Below, piece by piece: positions 15,246-64,000 of a stretch of DNA of 64,000 bases. How positions within the stretch are numbered: position 1 is the stretch's first letter; each line of letters opens with the position of its first letter. This DNA comes from Syngnathus acus (lineage: Eukaryota > Chordata > Actinopteri > Syngnathiformes > Syngnathidae), in NCBI RefSeq assembly GCF_901709675.1, contig NC_051098.1, positions 6,697,000 to 6,760,999 on the forward strand, given 5' to 3'. Under the pieces are notes generated by a model. That model saw only the letters and a program-made list of their open reading frames with translations, ran no database searches and was not told where the DNA came from. The position numbers and the translations under genes were made by a program.

Positions 15246-15397
15246 TATATATATATATATATATATTAGTTATATATATATATATACTAACTATATATAT
15301 ATATATATATAGTTAGTATATATATATATAACTATATATATATATAGTTAGTATATATATAGATATATATATATATATATCTATATATATATAGTTA
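15246..15397. repeat. (TA)n tract with nested inverted repeats
   Basis: About 150 bases almost wholly of TA steps, interrupted by TAGTTA, ACTAAC, TAGTTAG and TAGATA. The interruptions are mirror-complementary, so several hairpin or cruciform foldings are possible. It abuts the Tc1-like terminus. Confidence 0.9.
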
Positions 15398-16469
15398 GTT
15401 GTATGAAGACTTTATATTCACTGTTTCTGTTTTGGAAGCTGTCTTTGAATACGAGCTCAATCATGCCAATATCGTGCTTTGCTCTTTTCTGTGTGAAAGG
15501 CAAAGGATGACAAATGCAGGATCTTCTGTTCTGTATGGAGGCTTAACTTTCATGCAAGGCACTTTTTCTTGAAATGCTCCTGATATGCCATTCGCCATAC
15601 TTACATAGAGACGTCACTTGAGAGCATGGATGGGCTAAGTATGATATGTGGGACACATACTGTACAACCATGTATGCTTTTCTTTAATCCAACCCACCAA
15701 TCATTTACATGAGCAAGAGTAAGCGTGTAATATTTGCTGCATTAATTTAGCTGTTTGCCCTAAAAAATTAATGAATTAAAATAAATTCTAATTCATCAAA
15801 TCAATGGCATCTCATTCAATTCACGTAACCGTCAATAACATAACAAAGCATGTAAATAATTGTACTGAGGACTACCGACATAAATTATTCTTGTGGGAAA
15901 ATCAAGAGTTAGTCCCTAAATTATTATTGACTTAATTAAGATGCAATTTTGGGGTTTTCCCATGAGCAGACACCACAGTAAGTTACTCGTATTATTTGTT
16001 TGGCAAGGTTTTTACAAAACATGACCTTCCTGGCACAACCCAGACATGTTTATGCCAGTTTGGGACTGGCACTGACTGAGTATTGTGGCACTGACTAAGA
16101 ATTGCCATTCAAACCACTGCAGGACTACTAATTCGAAAACTGAAAATGAATTGTTTATTATTAAAATATAACTATTTTTCGTTACATAATTTCACATTCA
16201 CATTGTAACTTTTTTCTTTCTTCATCTACTAATGACGTGGCCCTTATGACCACTCGTTGCACACTTAGGAAAGCGAACAAATGCAACTGAACTGTCGTGT
16301 GGGATATTCTAAAACAAATTTTCATTGGTCAAGCATCTTTGTTGTGATTAAAAAATTTGAGATGAACGGCATTGCAGCTCAGAGATGCAATCAAGAAAGT
16401 ACGTATGACTGCCACCATATCAAAACAGTTCGTATGTGTATATTGTATATAAATATCCACACTGGTGCC

Positions 16470-16475
16470 TTTATT
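16470..16475 (-). terminator. kcnab1: Candidate kcnab1 poly(A) signal
   Basis: AATAAA on the - strand, about 525 bases after the kcnab1 stop codon. This is the nearest clean hexamer I saw in the 3' flank. The assignment is tentative. Confidence 0.35.
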
Positions 16476-16699
16476 TCTTGCCTATTTCCTCTCTTTGTGT
16501 TATTATAATCAAGCTACAGCCGTCACAGCAATCTACTTCTTTCTTTACAATGTGGCAATTAGAACAGTGGGGGTGACAGGGTCAATCGCCAGGGTGCCAC
16601 CAATTGGTTTGCAATTGTCCAGTTGTGTTGCAATCAGCAACGTCACTCGGTGCATGTTAGGCCTGGAAAAAAAAATCAAATGTGGCCATAGAGCACAAA

Positions 16700-16715
16700 G
16701 GTTTGCCCACGCCTG
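16700..16715. repeat. Possible end of a hAT-type repeat
   Basis: GGTTTGCCCACGCCTG reads on the other strand as CAGGCGTGGGCAAACC, the style of terminus seen in many hAT non-autonomous elements. No partner terminus or target duplication was found. Confidence 0.3.
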
Positions 16716-16998
16716 CTCTAGGAATACTGTCCTGAACAGGCTGCGCCACGTGTTCCGCCACATGTTCCGGACTGATGGTAAACAGGCCACTTTGACTAAG
16801 CTAAACTAAAAGCGTCAATGAGAGGCTTGTCAGGTTGCACCTGAGGTGAGCCTCGTGGAACCGTGCAAGACGGCTCACACGGACCAAGACATGCAATGCG
16901 GGGTCTGTTCCAATCTCAGGCAGGCCACAGCAGGTCTGGAGTAGCAGCATGACAAGTCTGGAGCAACCTTGACCTCTGGGTGGTCCTACAAGCAATGT

Positions 16999-58262
<41,264 letters not shown>

Positions 58263-58899
58263 GACTCCAAGTGGTATTCGGTTGGACCAACCTTATCTAC
58301 TCTTTCACCATCCTCCGCCGTCAGAAAGACTCACGACTTCCTTAGTCTCGTTTAGCATGTTTGCTCCAGAGTGCACTTCACCCTCTTATAGCCCCATCCA
58401 CCCTGAAACAGGATCCGGGTTTCCTTGTCTCGTCATCACTCTGCGCTGGCCTAAAAGGAGGGAGACAAACATGCCAGGGTGTCAACAATACACTCAAACA
58501 TACACTTGTACCAGGGAAAGCACACACGCATGGTTTTAAGTTTTAATTTAAGTATACCAAAGTACATTTACCCCAAGTGCATTGAAAGATGGATGTCTAC
58601 ATGTACACTAACGCATTTGATCGTTTTTTAAATGACAACTCTATATTTACACACCTTCTAGACTTGTTGGAGGTCTTAGGCTTTAAACACCATTCCTTGT
58701 GTCACAAGACTCTGGGATGGTGCGTGAGGAACACAAATTGCATGATTACTTTGCCTACTCGGTATAAGTTAGGTGACATCTTGCAAGCACAACATGGGAC
58801 ATCAGTATCCATTATCTACAACTTTAAAACTATCTCTTTGTGAAAATACTATGAAACAGGTTGGAGCTTTGGGTTTCAAATAGCGTGGCGTAGGCCATG

Positions 58900-59060
58900 T
58901 GGACCATTGATTTCTTTGGGCTTCACCGGCTTCGTCCCACATTCCAAAAACATGCATGTAGCTTCATTGAAGACTCTAAACTGTGAAGGTGTTAATGTGG
59001 GTGTGAATGTTTGTTTGTCTACATGTGCCATGCGATTGACAGGATACCACCTCTCTTTCT
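58900..59060 (+). repeat. SINE-like repeat, middle part
   Basis: Contains TCCCACATTCCAAAAACATG, GAAGACTCTAAACTG and GTGTGAATGTTTGTTTGTC, the middle of the family at 2184-2465. Confidence 0.65.
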
Positions 59061-60819
59061 ACCCTAATGTAGAAAGTTAAAAGATCAAATGTCCCAGTGT
59101 TTTGAGTGACTGGTGCCAATGTGACTTGTCAATGTAGGTAGATGTATGCTTTACATCAAACACGGCCATTTCTTATTCTAATAAATCCTAAAAAAGGGAA
59201 AGATGGGCAAAAATTGTACGTGTTGTCTGGGTTTGGTCCCATGACGCAAAAGGCTGTATTGGCCAAAAGAGTAGCCCCATTATCTAGATAAAATGGAAGG
59301 ATTAATCAGATAAATTCTTATTCCACAAACACAATAGGATATTCATCTTAAGAACAATAGGGGGCACATACAAAAAAAAGGTGCAAAGAAACTGCCTGCG
59401 TTTAGTCCCCCTTTAAAGGTTAAACCAGCACACACATACACTCCGTGTTGGTGCCAAAATTCAGCAGCTTTATCGTCGTAGCCTAGAGGGTTACTCCTCT
59501 TTAGCACACATCCTCTTAGAAGAAACTGTTCATTTAAAAGCCATGTGCCATTATGTAATAGTGTGGAAAACCTTCAGCCTACATTTCCTTTATTCTTATG
59601 CAAGCTCTGGAATTGCACAGGAATTCAGCTTGATGTATAAAACACACAAAATAAGGGTGATGCTAGTTTCGTACAGACAACTGGGGCCTGATTTATTAAG
59701 ATCCTAAATAGCGGCATGTTCACTCAACTGAAAAAAAAGGCCCTATATTTGTTTGTTTTAACTTACCCCAACTGAATGAATGGATGTACCCAACTTGAGG
59801 AGCCTTTGAAACTTGAGACAGCAGACCCCAAAAACCTTTGTGGCGGAGGCCAGCACCGATTGAGCTCTCCCCGTCACCTTTCATGACAACAATATGCCAT
59901 CTAATACTTTTTTTGCAGATTTGGAATGACATGCTGGAGAAACATAGTAGCGCAACCATTTTTAAACTGAATGAGTTGATTTTTGTGTGTTCTTGCACGC
60001 CATGTTACTTTGCTGTTCAGCAATTTAGTGCTGTTCTTCAATGCTAATTTTTATGGCCCAAGTTGCCCATATATTACCATTTATCTCTATACCCTCCATC
60101 TGTGAGTTTACATCATGAAGTAGTCAGTAAGATCAGTGTCAACCTAAGAATTTTCTTAGGAACAAAATTAGGAAAATACTTACAACTTCATGGACTGGTG
60201 CCAAATTGTTCCAGCAGGAAAAGAAAACATTGCATGACTTATTCTATGATATTCCCCAGTATATATCACAACCACACACACTAATCCAGGGCTCAAAAGA
60301 TTCTTGACTCTGTTGAGCCATGAGGAAGACAGTTTAACTGAAGCGTTGCAATACACCACTGCACTGCGTTCTATGCAAGCACTCTCACAATGATCCCTTG
60401 ATCGTGTTTACAGTGTGCTTGAGCGCCGCGAACAGGTGAGGACCATTTCTTTTATTACTCATCTTCATCTGTAACTTGAATCAACAAGTGGAGGAACAAA
60501 TTCAGATCAATCCAAGCAAGGTGTGAAAGTTCACCACCCGGCTTCACCAGAAGGAAACGTGCAAATCAGTTACTTTGACCTTCATAGTTAATTTTATTGA
60601 ACCCGACTGGACATGCATGTGATATTTTAGGAAGCAATGGCCACTCTCGGCTAACACAGAAATGAATATATTATTGTGGGTTCTTGCTAGCATTTTCTTC
60701 TTGAGAAAGCTACAGCAGCTAATATCTAACTGTCCTATTTAGTAGGACATTATGGGACATGAGCACCTGCCATCAGAGTCAAAGGTTCTTGTTTTGGATC
60801 TCGACGAAGTAATTTCCGT

Positions 60820-61060
60820 GTCGCGCTTGAATCTTCTGTTCATGTTTACGTACATTTTCCGCGGTTGTTCCTGCTTCGTTCCACAATCCAAAAACTCAAT
60901 TGTAGATGACATTAAAAAAATAAATTAATTAAATTGCCCAGAAATGTCAATGTGAGTGTGAATGGTCGACTATAAGTGCCCTCTGATTAAATTAAATAGT
61001 GGTATACTCTCGCCAAATGTCAGCTGTGATAGGTTCCAGCTGCGACTCTAATGAGAATAA
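60820..61060 (+). repeat. SINE-like repeat, worn copy
   Basis: Contains CGTTCCACAATCCAAAAAC, GTGAGTGTGAATGGTCG and CAGCTGTGATAGGTTCCAGC, in the order of the family at 2184-2465 but strongly diverged. Confidence 0.55.
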
Positions 61061-62586
61061 GCAGAATAGAAAATATCCATATTTTTGCCATAAAAATTTC
61101 ACTTGTATGAATAAAGCCCTCTTGCCCAATCAAATGCATTGCCCTAAAAGAAGCATAGTAGGCACTACATTTACATAATATGGAGATGACACAAGCAGCA
61201 CATCCATGATGGCGCATATGTGCACCTTTTAACATGATTTAGCAGCTGCCCCAGCTTGTCAGCGTGCAATAAATTCTAAACACATTCTTTCAGCGCTCTG
61301 TCACCAGGAGAATTTATGATCGTACACTCTGACAACTTTGATTTGTTCACGTTCACAGCGTCACCGATTCCTGGAAAGGCAGGTGCTCATGAACACGTGA
61401 ATTCACAAACGTATCGTAGCAGTCCCACACGGTAAAACAAAACACTGGGTGAACATATAGGACAATATTATGAGGAATATATGTATTTCTTAGGGCCCTA
61501 TTTTCAAGCTAAGTGCAAGTCTCGCACAAAATACACTTTATGGATGGAGTTTAATTCCCTTTGGTAACTTTGTAGACATGCCCTGTGTTTGCGCCGTTGT
61601 GGGAGTGAACACAGCCAACTTGCTCAGTGGCTCCTCTCATTCCTCCTAGATCCAGCGTAGGGGAGGCACGAGTCTACATCGTGGAAGCAGAAACGGACTT
61701 TCTGGAGTCTATGCAGGAGATTGACACTCACAAAGTTTGTTGATAAGGAGGGTTCGATTCAGAGGGTTCAGGGCATGCTGTCATATTTATGAAACAAATA
61801 CAATGACATCTACGATTCTGAGATGCGGTTTGCCAAACTTGCACCTGTCTGAAAATTAAAATGCACCAGCTTTTACGCCCAAGCACACGTGAGCTGGATA
61901 CAAAAATAGCGCCCTTGGTGTCAAAGTAGTTGTAATAGTTTATCATTCATTTAGTCCTTTAGAGACATCCATTAAATCACTTTAAAGCAGCATAATGAAT
62001 TTGTCCTCCGCTTCTTATTGTCATCTCACGATTAAAATTTCTTGATGTCTCAATATTGCCCCTGGTAATTGATACTGTTGTTCTGGGGCACTTACAAGAT
62101 ATTAGTCGAAATGCTCATGTATTGCTTTCTTCAGTTTAACATTGGTTTAAATATTTTTAATTTGTTTTCATTGACTTCTACTTTGTCTATAATAAGATGA
62201 TGATGATCATGAGTCATGATAGGATGTTGGGTATTTGTTATAGATTAGTTTTATTTTGTTTTTGTAAAACATCAGACTTGAAGAGCCCCTCAGAAAGTAT
62301 CTACGTAATGCCGCTTGAGCAGTACACATAAAAGTCCAAAATATGATTCTATTTATAATCTACATAAATAAATGCAGGGTGTTGATATCCTGAGTGTAAT
62401 TGGCTAAATACATGTTCATAAATTAACCATTGGGACTAAATAAAGTCTTGGGCCCCAAGTCGGGGATAAAGTAAAGCCACATTTACTTCCGTTGGCCAAG
62501 TGAATTAATGACCTTAATTATCATTTTATGTAATATAATATTGAATCTCACCCTGTCAAGCTACACCACATCCTATTATCTGTCAC

Positions 62587-62908
62587 CTAATCATCAATGG
62601 GGGTTGATGCGATTGTAGAGTTGACCTCAGTGGCGTAGGTAGCGAGTGACGCCGACGTCCCAGTCGAGGTTCCATCGCGTGGTTTATCGCGGGGTCTCAT
62701 CATCTCCTCAGTGTTGCGTTCAGGTTTGAGCAGGAGAATGTAGCACTTTGGCAAGAAGATGCAGGTGAGCAAGCCAAAGCTGGACGCCAAAATGGCAAAA
62801 ATTTGCACGGCCACCATGAACTTGCCTCGTGTGCTGAGGTAAGCTGGGACGAAAGATATCCACACGATGAAGAAAACCAGCATGCCGAAGGTCACACACT
62901 TGGCCTCA
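62587..62908 (-). CDS. GPCR last coding exon: TM6, TM7 and tail
   Basis: Encodes [20 protein letters not shown] onwards through [20 protein letters not shown] and [14 protein letters not shown] 30-residue Ser/Thr-rich tail ends STPIDD and the stop TAG. The acceptor is TTCCAG|T, completing the Ser codon from the previous exon. Confidence 0.88.
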
Positions 62909-63967
62909 CTGGAACACAGCATTGGACATTTGCATGAAACCAAACTTTTATGACTGTTATGTTGCTTAACCTGAGAACTGTACTCCTCTCCCACCTGAAG
63001 TGGTCTTCCAGTTTTCGAGCCAGAAAAGCGAAAATGAAAGCCAGCAGAGCCAGTAGGATATCGTAGGCAAAGATACAACAGATGAAGACCACAGAACCTT
63101 CATTGCACTCCAGAATAATCTTTATATTCTGAGCTGAAGTGTTCTTCATAGGATAGGGCGGCAGGACGATGAGCCACACAGTACAAGCTAAAGCCTGTAC
63201 GGAAAGTTGTTTGGTCATTATCGCCGACACTACAAGATCAAAAATATATGATTGATTATTTAACTAGAGACACATTTGCTAATACAGTGTTTTCCGAATG
63301 GTCTTGGTGGAAGTCTGTGCCAATCAATATAGCAGTTTTCTCGTAAGATGGGGATGGGCAGGCCAATGCAGGAAGCCAAGATGCCAAAAATCTGGATGGT
63401 CACAATAAAAAGAATTCAAAGATAAAGATGCACGTTTTGTGTTTTACCTGAATAAGCGTTGCCGCAGCAGCTATCACCCTCTGGTGGGCAAATGTGAGGA
63501 TGTCAGGCTTGACACGAGCAGCAAGGCTATTCAGGTTTGTTGTGTTGCTTGCGATGACGTCAGGGCCGCCACTGTTGGCTGCTGCTTCAGCTGCAGCTTT
63601 GGCAGCTTTGGCAGCAGCTTTGGCTTTGGCACGGGCTGCTTTTATAGCCTGCGCTCTCAGCATTAGCAACGCTGCTTTGCCTGGTGTAGAATGATAGAGG
63701 TAATAGAGTACAAACAATCTATCACACAGGAGACAGTACTGGAATTGGCTGGAAAACTTCTCTCGTCTTACCCATAAGCGAGGAAAGACACAGTGCGAAG
63801 CCCAGCGCCAGAGCTACTTGGCTGGTCATGCAGCTCCAATTTTGAGGTTCTCCCAGAAAAACAATGGAGCAGAGGAAGGTCACCATCAGCGAGAAGAGCA
63901 GCGAAAAGCTCAGCAGAGCATCGTTGGCTTTCACCAGAGGAGTGCCAAAATGGACAACAAACACCAC
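62587..63967 (-). CDS. Family C GPCR, OlfC/V2R olfactory-receptor-like (3' end, partial)
   Basis: Four exons (63772-63967, 63448-63680, 62995-63194, 62587-62908) join in frame into 316 residues ending in a stop. They cover intracellular loop 1 to the C-terminus. The ligand-binding Venus-flytrap and cysteine-rich domains and TM1 lie beyond the window. Landmarks are [20 protein letters not shown] (loop 1-TM2), GEPQNWSC with the conserved Cys, LCLSSLMGK (end TM3), [12 protein letters not shown] (TM4), NTSAQN and ECNEGS (loop with the partner Cys), [16 protein letters not shown] (TM5/loop 3), [20 protein letters not shown] (TM6) and [23 protein letters not shown] (TM7). OlfC receptors detect amino-acid-like odorants in fish. 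A CaSR-like paralogue is less likely. Odd points: introns inside the seven-helix region and an Ala/Lys-rich loop 2. Confidence 0.88.
62995..63194 (-). CDS. GPCR exon: TM4, extracellular loop 2, TM5
   Basis: Encodes [20 protein letters not shown] through [16 protein letters not shown] to [20 protein letters not shown]. It has an N-glycosylation sequon (NTS) and the conserved Cys of loop 2. The acceptor is GTACAG|GCT and the donor AG|GTGGGA. Confidence 0.87.
63448..63680 (-). CDS. GPCR exon with Ala/Lys-rich intracellular loop 2
   Basis: Encodes 77 full residues: [12 protein letters not shown], then a [20 protein letters not shown] stretch, then [32 protein letters not shown] and AAAATLIQ leading into TM4. 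27 of the 77 residues are Ala. In typical V2R/OlfC proteins about 36 residues lie between the GK after TM3 and the LIQ of TM4; here there are 76. The acceptor is ACACCAG|GC and the donor CAG|GTAAAA, both good. Confidence 0.8.
63772..63967 (-). CDS. GPCR exon: loop 1, TM2, TM3
   Basis: Encodes 65 residues, [16 protein letters not shown] through [16 protein letters not shown] to [12 protein letters not shown], plus one base of Gly. The donor G|GTAAGA is strong. The proposed acceptor, GATTTGTAG|GTG, is preceded by a poor pyrimidine tract, and its TAG would be an in-frame stop if not spliced out. Confidence 0.8.
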
Positions 63968-64000
63968 CTACAAATCAGCAGCAGCACTTTTAATGCAGCT

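Larger units (their letters stand above)
12764..16998. other. Convergent 3' flanks of ssr3 and kcnab1
   Basis: The first several hundred bases are presumed ssr3 3' UTR and the last 500 or so presumed kcnab1 3' UTR (- strand). Between them I see no exon. The stretch holds a broken Tc1-like transposon (14788-15245), a TA palindrome tract (15246-15397) and what may be the end of another hAT element (16700-16715). Confidence 0.6.
58263..62586. other. Spacer between kcnab1 and the GPCR gene
   Basis: 4.3 kb presumed to contain the Kvbeta1.3 promoter and the 3' UTR of the GPCR. Worn SINE-like pieces lie near 58900-59060 (CCACATTCCAAAAACATGCA) and 60820-61060 (GTGATAGGTTCCAGCTGC). No exon is recognised. 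Confidence 0.55.

Noticed and set aside
16545-16995. Possible extra exons of kcnab1 or a separate - strand gene beyond the kcnab1 stop
   Set aside because: The KKDYRS-stop is the normal family end; the ORFs beyond have no motif and overlap likely 3' UTR and repeat sequence.

Overview
The window is vertebrate nuclear DNA, almost certainly from a teleost fish. It holds split genes with GT-AG introns, long AT-rich introns, many (CA)n, (GA)n and (TA)n microsatellites, tRNA-headed SINEs and small DNA transposons of kinds common in fish. There are no operons, phage genes or CRISPR arrays. The species cannot be fixed from the sequence.

Three protein genes are supported. (1) ssr3, on the + strand at 11327-12763, is complete in five exons. 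It encodes the 185-residue gamma subunit of the translocon-associated protein (TRAP) complex of the ER. (2) kcnab1, on the - strand from 58262 down to 16999, is complete. It has three alternative first coding exons (Kvbeta1.3-like at 58.2 kb, Kvbeta1.2-like at 52.4 kb, Kvbeta1.1-like at 40.4 kb), each able to splice in frame to the same 13 downstream exons. The predicted products are 416, 420 and 397 residues. The core is an aldo-keto-reductase-fold potassium-channel beta subunit with all four catalytic residues kept. (3) The last 1.4 kb, - strand, is the 3' end of a family C GPCR of the olfactory/vomeronasal (OlfC/V2R) type, cut by the window edge. ssr3 and kcnab1 meet tail to tail, as in mammals.

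Layout: 1-11.2 kb has no recognisable gene, only repeats. ssr3 occupies 11.3-12.8 kb. 12.8-17 kb is 3' flank plus a broken Tc1-like transposon and a long TA palindrome tract. 17-58.3 kb is kcnab1, mostly intron, with two near-identical hAT-type MITEs that keep perfect 8-bp target duplications, several SINE pieces and long purine/pyrimidine tracts close to two of the first exons. 58.3-62.6 kb is a spacer. 62.6-64 kb is the GPCR.

The most unusual item is the GPCR. Its seven-helix domain, normally one exon in this family, is split over at least four exons. One exon carries an alanine/lysine-rich expansion of about 40 residues in the second intracellular loop, with good splice sites and an open frame. 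Other points of note are a 75-nt GC-AG intron in kcnab1, a diverged and lengthened Kvbeta1.2 first exon, and a signal-peptide-like ORF facing away from the Kvbeta1.1 promoter.
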